The position numbers and the translations under genes were made by a program. The notes under the pieces are model-generated. The model did not search any database. It was not told the DNA's origin and saw only the letters and a program-made list of their open reading frames with translations. From Candidatus Heimdallarchaeota archaeon (GTDB lineage: Archaea > Asgardarchaeota > Heimdallarchaeia > JABLTI01): a stretch of 43,681 nucleotides of DNA. Positions within the stretch are counted from its first letter, which is position 1. Each line of letters starts with the position of its first letter. Where the stretch lies: positions 1-43,681 of the forward strand of contig JAUWKS010000026.1 in assembly GCA_030614005.1 (NCBI GenBank), written 5' to 3'. This document shows, piece by piece, positions 25,118 through 33,054 of the stretch.

Positions 25118-25933
25118 TTGGTTTTAGAAACTGTTTCGTTGTTTTATGTTGTTGTTTCTTGGTTACTAACTGGAGTTATTTTCACCTTAGTTATTGCCCT
25201 TCTTACTAATTTCCTGAAAAAGAAAACAACAGGAACGCTTCTGCTTGCTATCATCTATATTATCTTTTTTATCTCTAGACTCTCCATAACCATGAGTTAT
25301 CAATTACAACTATTGGGATTAAAAGAAAGTAAAGTTACTTTAATTATTCTTGCAATAGCAACTACAACTGCATTAGCTGCTGTTACTTTTCTGTATATCT
25401 TCTCTTGCAGGCACCTCTTGAAGGATGGCGAAGTACTTAAATTAGTAACGTTTTTCCTTTTAGCAGCGTATTGGGCAGCTCTTCTTACAATATCTGTATC
25501 TGATGTTTTGCTTCCTGTAGATGAACGTTGGGCAATTCGTATTACTGATTTTACACTCGATCTTCAGAACATTTCATTTGTATCTGTTTTAATTGTTTTT
25601 CAAGTAGTTATTCAGTCAATAATCTTTTTGAGAATTATTATTCGTGCATTCATCATAGCCAAACGAACAGATGAGATAACAAGAAAAAGAGGATTGCAAA
25701 TGATTGGATGGGGGTTATTAGTGTACTTTATAGGCGGTTTGATAGGTGGTATCTTTTACGCTTTACAGGTAGAAAGTGGTGCCTTAGCCTTCACTCTATG
25801 GGCATTTAGAAGTTTAATATTATTAACAGCATATATTATGATGTATATTGGATGGCTTCTCCCAGATTGGTTCCGTAAAAGAGTTAGAAAGAAAACTTGG
25901 TTTGAACAAAAGTTAATTGTTGATTCAAGTTAA
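25118..25933 (+). CDS. Seven-helix membrane protein, operon partner of Arf-like GTPase
   Basis: A 271-residue membrane protein with seven clear hydrophobic segments at about residues 6-33, 39-63, 73-97, 105-132, 152-181, 193-217 and 223-250, and a basic C-terminal tail (DWFRKRVRKKTWFEQK) expected in the cytoplasm. The topology matches receptor-like 7TM proteins such as 7TM-sensor modules or GPCR-like proteins, but no retinal Lys in helix 7, DRY or NPxxY motif is present, so it is neither a rhodopsin nor a recognisable GPCR. It starts with TTG at 25118, one base after the GTPase stop, with AAGGAGG (ends 25108) 9 nt upstream inside the GTPase gene: tight translational coupling. A hairpin terminator follows. 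It could be the membrane anchor, input sensor or effector of the GTPase. Confidence 0.8.
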   Translation: MVLETVSLFYVVVSWLLTGVIFTLVIALLTNFLKKKTTGTLLLAIIYIIFFISRLSITMSYQLQLLGLKESKVTLIILAIATTTALAAVTFLYIFSCRHLLKDGEVLKLVTFFLLAAYWAALLTISVSDVLLPVDERWAIRITDFTLDLQNISFVSVLIVFQVVIQSIIFLRIIIRAFIIAKRTDEITRKRGLQMIGWGLLVYFIGGLIGGIFYALQVESGALAFTLWAFRSLILLTAYIMMYIGWLLPDWFRKRVRKKTWFEQKLIVDSS

Positions 25934-25968
25934 TTTGAGGAGTATTTGCTCCTCCAAATAATTTTTTT
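25934..25968 (+). terminator. Intrinsic terminator of the longin-Arf-7TM operon
   Basis: GAGGAG (25937-25942) and CTCCTC (25949-25954) form a perfect 6-bp stem with loop TATTTG, extended by TTT/AAA across one bulged C. AATAATTTTTTT follows, with T7 at 25962-25968. It starts directly after the TAA stop of the 7TM gene. Confidence 0.8.
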
Positions 25969-26182
25969 AAATGTGCTAATTTGTGCTCAATCTTTGGTAG
26001 CTATTGTAAAACTACTTGACATAGTAGATTTATCAATCTCTTTTTGTGGAATTTCTGTAATCTACTTTCTATCATTTATTTATACTTTATTGTTTCTTCT
26101 TGGAAGAATTTTTTTTGCCGTTTGTGCAAGAAGGGTCTATAAGACCAAATATCTTTGTAAATAGTATAATAGAAAAATATGA

Positions 26183-26785
26183 GTGAAACAAAAATTGGTA
26201 AATACCCTCAAAAAAGATCAATTAAAAATTCTGATTAATTTAAGAGAGGTATTAAGACAAGAGATACCGCTCGAGATAGATTTCCCTACTGATAAGAAAG
26301 TGTACTTTGTTGAAAGTGAAGGTTTTATCGTTACATTAACACTAAACGATTTAAATTTAAAATCCCTTCCTGAAGAGCTAGCTGAACTAAAAGAAATCGT
26401 TGTCCTAAATTTAGCAAATAATAATTTTAAGAGAGTACCAGAGGTGATTCAAAAAATAACTAAATTATCAATTTTGGATATGGCTTTTAATCAATTGAAT
26501 GAAATTCCTAAATGGTTAGGAGAACTGGGAAATCTAAGAGAGCTCCGATTAAACAACAATCAGTTATATTCCCTTCCAAGTTCAATTGGAGGTTTAACCA
26601 TTCTGAGGCGCCTTTGTCTGCAATCCAATAGTATTCACTCTCTACCTTTTGAAATTTTGGAATTACAACTTTTAGAAGAAATTCATCTGGATTTTAGGTC
26701 AACTATTAGAAAGTCAATGAAGATGATTCTTAGCAACTTAGAAAGTAATGGTTGTGTAATTAGAAATAATTATAATAGACGGTAA
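26183..26785 (+). CDS. Leucine-rich repeat protein
   Basis: A 200-residue protein with about five 23-residue leucine-rich repeats from residue 50 to 165, each of the form L-x-L-x-N-N-x-L-x-x-I/L-P (for example LRLNNNQLYSLPSSIGGL). This is the Ras-group LRR type common in eukaryotic signalling and in many prokaryotes. N-terminal residues 1-45 are a basic helical cap. LRRs bind proteins; being directly downstream of the GTPase operon, a link with it is possible but the operon terminator lies between. The start is GTG directly after an in-frame TGA; no Shine-Dalgarno site is visible, so a leaderless message is likely. No signal peptide: cytoplasmic. Confidence 0.85.
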   Translation: MKQKLVNTLKKDQLKILINLREVLRQEIPLEIDFPTDKKVYFVESEGFIVTLTLNDLNLKSLPEELAELKEIVVLNLANNNFKRVPEVIQKITKLSILDMAFNQLNEIPKWLGELGNLRELRLNNNQLYSLPSSIGGLTILRRLCLQSNSIHSLPFEILELQLLEEIHLDFRSTIRKSMKMILSNLESNGCVIRNNYNRR

Positions 26786-26960
26786 AAAAGAAGTGATATT
26801 GGAGAAACTTGTTGCAAGATCTCTAATAGGGTTCATCTACTTCTTAGCAAACGAAATTTTGAATTTTGTTCATAAAAATGGTTAATTACGGTATTTGTAG
26901 AATAAAGTCTACTTTTATAATATTAATTGACAATCAATATATTGAGAGGATGGGGATTCA

Positions 26961-27080
26961 TTGGTGAAACACAGGGCATCAAAATTAATTCTTGTTATAC
27001 TTGTTATATCTTGTCTTTCTTTTTGGAGTTCCTTCTCCATTCTTTATAATAGCGTGATTGTTTCAATAAATAGCTCTTAG
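26961..27080 (+). CDS. Possible 39-aa membrane or secreted micropeptide
   Basis: A short frame from TTG (26961) or GTG (26964): basic start VKHRASK, then a hydrophobic stretch LILVILVISCLSFW, like a signal peptide or signal anchor, and a stop after 39 codons. A TATA-like TTTTATAAT stands at 26913-26921 and a purine-rich GAGAGGATGGGG at 26944-26955. The last 77 bases run antisense over the 3' end of the epimerase gene. It may be a real micropeptide or the remains of a secreted protein whose rest was lost; low certainty. Confidence 0.25.
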   Translation: MVKHRASKLILVILVISCLSFWSSFSILYNSVIVSINSS

Positions 27081-27993
27081 CAATAGGCCTGAACAATTTG
27101 GCGAAGAAACTTACTGTTCTTGTTTTACTCTTCATTTCAGAAATAATATCTTCAAATGAATAATGTTGATATTGTAATAGCTCTTGACTTTCATCAGTAT
27201 CCATGAAAGCACAGTGAAAGTCATTGTTTCCAAAAGCTATTTCTGGTAGTTTTCCTATACCCATTGTTGTTAACATCGCACTAATAAATTCCTTATACGT
27301 TAATCTGCAACTTTCTCCACCGGCAATGTGCCAAACTTTATTCCAAATCTCAACTTTCTCGAGAGCATTTACAACTGCTAGTGCTGCATCTTTTAAATGA
27401 ATGAGCTCCATATTTGTATCAAGAGGAACATCAAACATCATCGGATCCATTTTTAGATTGTCTATATTGGGCATAAAACCAAAACGAAAGATAGACCATT
27501 GTAATGATGATTTCAAAATTATTTCTTCAGCTAAAACCTTTTGTTGGGCATAGATGTCATCTGAATTTGGATTTGGAGGTTCATCAGGAGATAAAATGCA
27601 AGTACCTCTTTTTCTTACATCACCATAGACAGCAACAGATGATGGAAAAATCAATTTTGTATTCTGATCTGATTGTTTAATAGCCTCCACAATATTATCT
27701 GTTCCACATACATTGACCTCTCGAGAGTAATCTAAAGAAATAGAATTAAATTTAGGAGGAACAATGGCTGCTAAATGTAAAACCAAATCCTGATTATGAA
27801 CTGCCTTGACTACATCATCAAAATTTCGTATGTCCCCAAATAATATTTCAATTTGATTTCGATATTTTTTAGCAACTTGTTTCGACTTGCGACTGTTTGT
27901 TGAAAAGCACGTTATTATATGATCTGACTTAACTAGTAAATCAAGTATATGTGAACCTAAACTACCAAAAGCTCCAGTAACCAATATTTTCAT
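27004..27993 (-). CDS. NAD-dependent epimerase/dehydratase, extended SDR, copy 1
   Basis: A 329-residue extended short-chain dehydrogenase. The Rossmann motif is TGAFGSLGSHILD, followed by GDIRNFDDVVKAV, HLAAIVPP, the catalytic Ser in FPSSVAVYGD and Tyr-x3-Lys in YAQQK. The C-terminal third holds AGGESCRLTYKEF and an HYSFEDI block also present in the next two paralogs, then a basic tail. Such enzymes act on nucleotide sugars or other hydroxyl/keto substrates; the substrate is not evident. It overlaps the upstream paralog by 4 nt (ATGA), so the two are translated in tandem, suggesting a heteromeric enzyme or sequential steps. Confidence 0.9.
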   Translation of the reverse strand: MKILVTGAFGSLGSHILDLLVKSDHIITCFSTNSRKSKQVAKKYRNQIEILFGDIRNFDDVVKAVHNQDLVLHLAAIVPPKFNSISLDYSREVNVCGTDNIVEAIKQSDQNTKLIFPSSVAVYGDVRKRGTCILSPDEPPNPNSDDIYAQQKVLAEEIILKSSLQWSIFRFGFMPNIDNLKMDPMMFDVPLDTNMELIHLKDAALAVVNALEKVEIWNKVWHIAGGESCRLTYKEFISAMLTTMGIGKLPEIAFGNNDFHCAFMDTDESQELLQYQHYSFEDIISEMKSKTRTVSFFAKLFRPIAKSYLLKQSRYYKEWRRNSKKKDKI

Positions 27994-28961
27994 TCTTTGT
28001 CCTCTTGTTTTTTAAGATTTTTTTTATAATACGGTGATTGATGTAATATAAATCTATGAATAATAGGTCTAAGTAATTTAGTAATTGATATTACGAGTTT
28101 ATTATATTTTCTCATATCAGAAATTATATCATCATAAGAATGGTGCTGATAATTTAGTAACTCATTGCTTTCTTCAGAACTCAAAAAGGAGCTATGATAA
28201 ATACTACCACCAAAAGCTTCATCAGGAATTGTCCCAATGCCCATTGCTTTCATTGTTGAATTAACAAAATTGTGATAATTTAACCTGCAATTTGGTCCTC
28301 CAGCAATATGCAATGTTTTATTCCAGATTTTTTCATTGGTTAAACCATTCGCAAATGCTAAACCAACATCAGAAGGATGTAGTAATTCGATATATGTATC
28401 AATTGGCACATCAAACATTTTTGCATCATACATTAACTCCTTTACAGGTGGGATTACTCCGAGAACAAATATCGAATAAGTGAGATCTGATTGTTTTATT
28501 AAATTCATACATTCAACTTTATGTTTTGAGTAATCATCAACTGGGTTTGGTTTTTCATTGGTTCTGATTGGTTGATGCTTATCCCTTGTATCTCCGAATA
28601 TTGCAACTGAAGATGCGAAAATAAGTTTAGGAGGTGTCGCTAGATTTCTTGCTGATTCAATAATATTTTTTGTTCCTGTTACATTTACCTCTGTTGCTTC
28701 CTTTCTGTTTTTATCATTTATTGGTGGCAAAAAATAAGCCAAGTGTATTATCAAATCTATATCCACAACTGCTTTTGAAACATCCTCTTTTTTACAAATA
28801 TCTCCCCAAACAATATCAAATTTTTTTCTAAACCGCTTGGAGTTTTTTTTAGTTTTCTTTGTTTTAATATCAAAACATCGTACATTAAAACCCCTATTTT
28901 CTAGTGACTCCAATATACTGGAACCAATTAAACCGAAGGCACCAGTTATTAATACATTCAT
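27990..28961 (-). CDS. NAD-dependent epimerase/dehydratase, extended SDR, copy 2
   Basis: A 323-residue paralog of the following gene. Rossmann motif TGAFGLIGSSILE, then GDICKKEDVSKAV, HLAYFLPP, Ser in FASSVAIFGD and Tyr-Ser-Lys-His-Lys as YxxxK. It keeps the shared C-terminal blocks AGGPNCRLNYHNF and HHSYDDI, and ends in a basic tail. All catalytic residues look intact. First gene of the two-gene minus-strand unit; its stop overlaps the start of copy 1 by 4 nt. A third, interrupted copy lies at 29929-30912 beyond the sensor-domain gene, pointing to local gene amplification. Confidence 0.9.
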   Translation of the reverse strand: MNVLITGAFGLIGSSILESLENRGFNVRCFDIKTKKTKKNSKRFRKKFDIVWGDICKKEDVSKAVVDIDLIIHLAYFLPPINDKNRKEATEVNVTGTKNIIESARNLATPPKLIFASSVAIFGDTRDKHQPIRTNEKPNPVDDYSKHKVECMNLIKQSDLTYSIFVLGVIPPVKELMYDAKMFDVPIDTYIELLHPSDVGLAFANGLTNEKIWNKTLHIAGGPNCRLNYHNFVNSTMKAMGIGTIPDEAFGGSIYHSSFLSSEESNELLNYQHHSYDDIISDMRKYNKLVISITKLLRPIIHRFILHQSPYYKKNLKKQEDKE

Positions 28962-29060
28962 TATAATCCCGGTTTGAATAGATATTCTAATGTATTCCTC
29001 TATTTAGCTTAAAGGTATATTGGAAATTAATCAATTAAATTCATTTTCTCTTTTTGAGTG

Positions 29061-29108
29061 GGTTTAAATAATCGATTAAACCGTTATTATTTACTACTAG
29101 GGTAGTAA
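29061..29108 (+). promoter_or_regulatory. Promoter with two inverted repeats before sensor-domain gene
   Basis: GGTTTAA (29061-29067) and TTAAACC (29076-29082) form a 7-bp inverted repeat whose left arm contains the TATA-like TTTAAATA. TTACTAC (29091-29097) and GTAGTAA (29102-29108) form a second perfect 7-bp repeat with a 4-nt centre, right where transcription should start (about 25 nt after the TATA). Placement over TATA and start site is what one expects of repressor operators; the second could also be a leader hairpin. Confidence 0.45.
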
Positions 29109-29129
29109 CTAAAATATTCGGTGAAAAAA

Positions 29130-29906
29130 ATGAGTCAAAGTTTTTGTATAAAATGTGGAAATAAACAAAATATCAATACGCAATTCTGCCGCAAATGTGG
29201 CATAGAGGTTCAAAATGACGAACAAAGAAAAGTAACTCAAGTTCAACCAAGAGTTGTTCAAGAACGACATCCATTATTAGAAGTAAGTTTTTTTGGAGTG
29301 TACAAAGATGGAAGAACGTATTTGAATTTACTTTACTTGATACTATTATTCCCATTAGGAATCACATATTTCGTTTATTCAGTAACATGTTTCTCAACTT
29401 TCGTAGGGTTAATCCCAATAATAGTCGGGATCCTTCTTTTGTATTTCTTTCTCATAAGTTTGCCATATCTAATGAATGTTCAATCATGGCTTACAAAAAC
29501 ATTAGTTGGAATTAATAGTCCAATGCAACAAATACACTTTGCTAAAGAAGGAACGACAACAGAAAAAGCTCAGGCATCTCTGAAAAATAAATCGATTTAC
29601 AAGTCATTGCTTTACTTTTTGCTTTTAGCTATGCCATTAGGAATCATCACTTTTACTGTTGCAGTAACATTGATTTCTACATCTCTAGGATTGATGTTTT
29701 CATGGTCGGCATTGATTGTTGAATATGTATTAGAAGGGCAACTCATTACTGTTGACTGGTATCCTATTTTACCCAATTGGATTTGGATTGCGGCACACAT
29801 AATAATTCCATTTATTGGTTTCTATCTGTTAACCGTTTCATTACATATTCTAAACAGAATGGCAATCTTTCATGGAAAACTAGTAAGTAAAATTTTATCT
29901 GAATAA
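29130..29906 (+). CDS. Zinc-ribbon protein with putative-sensor-type membrane domain
   Basis: A 258-residue membrane protein. Residues 4-25 are a zinc ribbon (FCIKCGNKQ ... FCRKCGIEV). After a polar linker comes a four-helix block starting YKDGRTYLNLLYLILLFPLG, the pattern of the bacterial/archaeal putative sensor domain (Pfam Sensor, PF13796, from memory), with helices at about 73-95, 99-122, 156-184 and 210-240. Such domains usually sit before histidine kinases or regulators; here the ribbon is the only cytoplasmic module. The start is ATG at 29130, 5 nt after GGTGA (29120-29124); a GTG at 29121 overlaps that site. It lies divergent from epimerase copy 2, behind the double inverted-repeat promoter. 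Confidence 0.7.
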   Translation: MSQSFCIKCGNKQNINTQFCRKCGIEVQNDEQRKVTQVQPRVVQERHPLLEVSFFGVYKDGRTYLNLLYLILLFPLGITYFVYSVTCFSTFVGLIPIIVGILLLYFFLISLPYLMNVQSWLTKTLVGINSPMQQIHFAKEGTTTEKAQASLKNKSIYKSLLYFLLLAMPLGIITFTVAVTLISTSLGLMFSWSALIVEYVLEGQLITVDWYPILPNWIWIAAHIIIPFIGFYLLTVSLHILNRMAIFHGKLVSKILSE

Positions 29907-29928
29907 TGTGTGAGTAATTGATTACCAA

Positions 29929-30912
29929 TTACTCTTCTTTTTTCTTCCTTCGTTTATTCTTTTTGTAATAAGGAGACAAAGCTAGTAAAGCTGGTTTTAC
30001 AAAAGGTTTGAACATTATTGCTAATCGTCGTTGACTTTGAGCATTAGAGACCATTTCTTGGAGTAGATCATCAAAGGTATGATTTTGGAATTGTAATAAC
30101 TCGTTAAGTTTTACTGTATCGTAGTAACAACAATGAAATGGCTCATCACTAAAAGCTTCATCCGGTAGCATTTCGATACCCATTAAAGGAAGCATTTTTA
30201 TTAAATAATCTTTGTAGATGAATTGACACTTTGCTCCTCCACCTAAATTGAAGGTTTTTCCCCACACTTTTTTGACTTCAATAGCATTTGCTAATGCTAA
30301 ACCGGTATCTTCTGTATGAGTAAACTCTACTGGAGTATCTAAAGGCATCTTAAACATTAAGGGTGTAAGTTTGATTTTCTGTGAATTTGGAATGTAACTT
30401 AATCTGAAAATAGTATACTCCACTCCTGATTCCTTTATGTATTTCTCTGCGTTTAATTTTGTTACCGCATAATGATCTCCAGGGCTTGGATTGTGTTCTA
30501 AATCTTCTTTAACAATAGGTGAGTCCTTATTCCGTACATCTCCATAAATCGCAACAGAAGATGTATAGATTAACTTAGGAGGGTTCTTTTGTACTTTAAT
30601 AGCATCAACAATATTTTTCGTTCCACCAAAATTAACTTGCATTGTATACTCGTTGTTTCGGTTAGCTTTTGGAGGAATTATCGCAGCAACATGCATCACT
30701 AAGTCTTGATCTTGAACGGCTTTCTAATCATTTTTTTTATTTCTGATGTCTGACCAAATGATTCTGATATTACTTTTTTTGAAACGTCTTGCAGTTTGTC
30801 GTGTTTCAAAAGTGCTTTTATCAAAACAAGTTATTTCATATTCTCTTTCTAGAAGGTACTTTAATGTGCTAGCACCAACATTTCCAAATGCGCCTGTTAG
30901 TAGAATTTTCAT
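29929..30912 (-). pseudogene. NAD-dependent epimerase, copy 3, interrupted by in-frame TAG
   Basis: Third member of the epimerase family of 27004-28961: Rossmann motif TGAFGNVGASTLK, WSDIRNKKND, then a TAG codon (30724-30726, minus strand), then KAVQDQDLVMHVAAIIPP in the same frame, Ser in YTSSVAIYGD, YxxxK as YAVTK, and the shared C-terminal blocks. Alignment with the two intact paralogs needs no gap at the TAG, which replaces a Val or Ser codon, so this is a single nonsense change, not a frameshift. Everything else is full length and well preserved, implying a recent event, readthrough, or restart at GTG/ATG just after it (30699). TAG is an ordinary stop in several neighbours (for example at 5569, 13892, 35924 and 43516). 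Confidence 0.85.
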
Positions 30913-31160
30913 TTTTAGTAAATCCTAATAGTTGTAATAGTTATGATGGATTTATTGAACGAATACTGATTTTTTAATATTATCGCTTTTTTCTAGTAAG
31001 ATAAAGTAATGAAGAAATTATTGAAAAAAACAGCAAGCTAAATAAAATTAGTAAAAATCTAAGAAAAGGTTTTCCAATTTCTAAGTGTTAGTATTTATGT
31101 TTACTTTCTTAGAAAGAATATTTAATACATACCAAGAGAAGAGCATTTAGGGGGATTAAT

Positions 31161-32396
31161 ATGACAAAGAATAAAATTAGAATTTTGGATGTAACAAATA
31201 GAGATGGAGTACAAACTAGTAGATTGGGTTTGTCAAAATTACAAAAAACAATGATAAACATGCTCTTGAATAAAGTAGGCGTTTATCAATCCGAATTTGG
31301 TTTTCCAACAACTAAACACGAAACTAATTACTTGAATGCAAATATCGAGCTCGCTAAATTAGGTGCACTTTCACCTATGATACTTGAAGGATGGATACGA
31401 GCGATAAAAGATGATGTTCTTTTAGCTACAGAACTGACTAAAGTAGAACATCTTAACCTTTCAATTTCTACTTCTAAACAAATGACTGAAGGTAAATTTC
31501 GAGGTAGAGTGTCTCGAGAGGGTATTATCGATATGATGGTTGAAGCGGTAGAAACAGCCAAGGAAAAAGGAATCAAAACAATAGGTGTTAACGCAGAAGA
31601 TTCTTCTCGAACGGATATGGACTATTTATTACAATTTGCTCAAGCTGCAAAAGAAGCAGGTGCAGTACGAATAAGATATTGCGATACTTTGGGCTATGAC
31701 TCTCCTTCACGCATTCGAAAACGATGCCAAACTCTTGCAGAAGAAATACAACTACCAATTGAAACGCATTGTCACAATGACCTTGGAATGGCTGTAGCAA
31801 ATTCAATAGAGGGTGCACTTGGTATCATTGATGGTGGACAAGATGCGTATATCAATACAACAGTGAATGGTATGGGTGAACGTGCTGGAAATGCAGATTT
31901 AGTTTCATGCATTCTTGGAATAAAATATGCGGCAGAACTCGAAGATAGAGATATTCTAGATCCCAATATTAAATTAGACCAAACCTGGAGAATTGCTAAA
32001 TATTCTGCTTATGCTTTTGATGTTCCAATACCAATAAACCAACCTGGAGTTGGAGCAAATGCTTTTGCACATGAATCTGGAATACATGCTGATGGTGCTT
32101 TAAAAGATCGGAAGAATTATGAGCTATATGATTATGAAATTTTAGGCAGAGGTGAACCTGAAGTTATTGAAACAGGTAGAAGTATAACAACAGGAGAATA
32201 CAGTGGTATCAAAGGTTTTCTACATGTTGCTGGAAAATATGACGTTGAATTTAAAGACGATAAAGATGCAAGATTTAAACTCGATCTGACAAGATTTGCA
32301 AATGTGGACACACAGAAGCCTCTAACCGAATGTGAATTGCTCTTTGTTTGTAATTATCCGGAAATTGCGAGAAAACTTCTAACCAAAACACCATAA
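31161..32396 (+). CDS. Homocitrate synthase / Re-citrate synthase-like enzyme
   Basis: A 411-residue DRE-TIM metallolyase of the isopropylmalate/homocitrate synthase group, which condenses acetyl-CoA with a 2-oxo acid. ILDVTNRDGVQTS carries the R-D pair; the usual Glu after RDG is Val. SEFGFPTTKHETNYLN, GVNAEDSSRTD, YCDTLGYD, the metal ligands in ETHCHND and the glycine loop in VNGMGERAGN follow. It lacks the C-terminal LeuA allosteric domain. The SEFGFPTTKHETNYLN style recalls, from memory, the Re-citrate synthases and homocitrate synthases of clostridia; so it may supply citrate where a si-citrate synthase is absent, or homocitrate for lysine synthesis. No lysine or leucine genes are adjacent. 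ATG start with AGGGGG upstream; monocistronic with a T9 terminator. Confidence 0.8.
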   Translation: MTKNKIRILDVTNRDGVQTSRLGLSKLQKTMINMLLNKVGVYQSEFGFPTTKHETNYLNANIELAKLGALSPMILEGWIRAIKDDVLLATELTKVEHLNLSISTSKQMTEGKFRGRVSREGIIDMMVEAVETAKEKGIKTIGVNAEDSSRTDMDYLLQFAQAAKEAGAVRIRYCDTLGYDSPSRIRKRCQTLAEEIQLPIETHCHNDLGMAVANSIEGALGIIDGGQDAYINTTVNGMGERAGNADLVSCILGIKYAAELEDRDILDPNIKLDQTWRIAKYSAYAFDVPIPINQPGVGANAFAHESGIHADGALKDRKNYELYDYEILGRGEPEVIETGRSITTGEYSGIKGFLHVAGKYDVEFKDDKDARFKLDLTRFANVDTQKPLTECELLFVCNYPEIARKLLTKTP

Positions 32397-32405
32397 TCTT
32401 TCTCC

Positions 32406-32414
32406 TTTTTTTTT
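32406..32414 (+). terminator. T9 terminator after the synthase gene
   Basis: An uninterrupted run of nine T starting 10 nt after the TAA stop, without a hairpin, as is typical of archaeal intrinsic termination. Confidence 0.6.
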
Positions 32415-32680
32415 ATCGAGTTTACAATGTTTATCTGTATGATTATTGCTATTTGATTGTTTGTGAATTGGTATATTTCTATAAGAAATCCCTCTTAGAG
32501 ATTGATACTAACAATCTTTGAATAAGCAATTTCTTTTTTTACTCGATTTATTTGTGAACTTAATTAGGTTATAGCAATTATTGAAAAGAATAGTCTCCAT
32601 TCAAAATATTTTTGAAATAGAAAACAATATTATATTTCAAAAGGTGAGTTGTTTAATGGAGTATCACAGGAGTTTCATTA

Positions 32681-33043
32681 ATGGCAAAAATAATGATTGT
32701 TGAAGATTTATCAATAATGCAGGAGATATTAAAAGAGGTTTTAGCATTAAATGGTCATTCAGTAATTTTCCAAGCAATTAATGGTCAAGAAGCTATTGAC
32801 TATTATTCAAATGAAGAAAACGTGCGACCTGACCTTGTTCTAATGGATCATCGAATGCCTGGAAAAGATGGTATATCAACTATGCAAGAAATCTTCGAAA
32901 TTGATGATGCAACCAATATTGTTTTTGTAAGTGCAGACCCATCTGCTCGCAAAAAAGCTTTAGAAATGGGCGCAGTTTATTATCTAATAAAACCGATTTC
33001 AGTTAAGACATTCCTTGAAGTTGTGGAAAAATTTACTCAATAA
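32681..33043 (+). CDS. Stand-alone CheY-like response regulator
   Basis: A 120-residue single receiver domain with all key residues: Glu8-Asp9 acidic pair, phospho-acceptor Asp56 in LVLMDHRMPG, Ser84 in VFVSADPS and Lys104 in YLIKP. There is no output domain, so it acts by protein contact. No histidine kinase with an intact H-box lies in the window. The start is ATG, 8 nt after AGGAG. It converges with the DENN/longin-like gene (11 nt between stops), and a second receiver, a GTPase and a receiver-kinase-like gene follow, forming a signalling block. Confidence 0.92.
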   Translation: MAKIMIVEDLSIMQEILKEVLALNGHSVIFQAINGQEAIDYYSNEENVRPDLVLMDHRMPGKDGISTMQEIFEIDDATNIVFVSADPSARKKALEMGAVYYLIKPISVKTFLEVVEKFTQ

Positions 33044-33054
33044 GTAATTTATAT

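Noticed and set aside
25118..25933. Microbial rhodopsin
   Set aside because: Seven helices, but helix 7 has no Lys for retinal and the Asp/Trp pattern of rhodopsins is absent.
25946..26164. 72-codon hydrophobic plus-strand frame
   Set aside because: It starts inside the stem of the terminator hairpin of the 7TM operon, has no ribosome site, and its hydrophobicity follows from T-rich sequence.
26796..26888. 30-codon frame after the LRR gene
   Set aside because: Reads as a plausible short helix from GTG, but has no promoter, ribosome site or homology that I can recognise; too weak to list.
30724..30726. TAG as pyrrolysine or genome-wide reassigned codon
   Set aside because: TAG ends several intact genes here (minus-strand stops at 5569 and 13892, plus-strand stops at 35924 and 43516), no pyl genes are in the window, and nothing resembles a PYLIS element; a nonsense mutation is simpler, though not proven.
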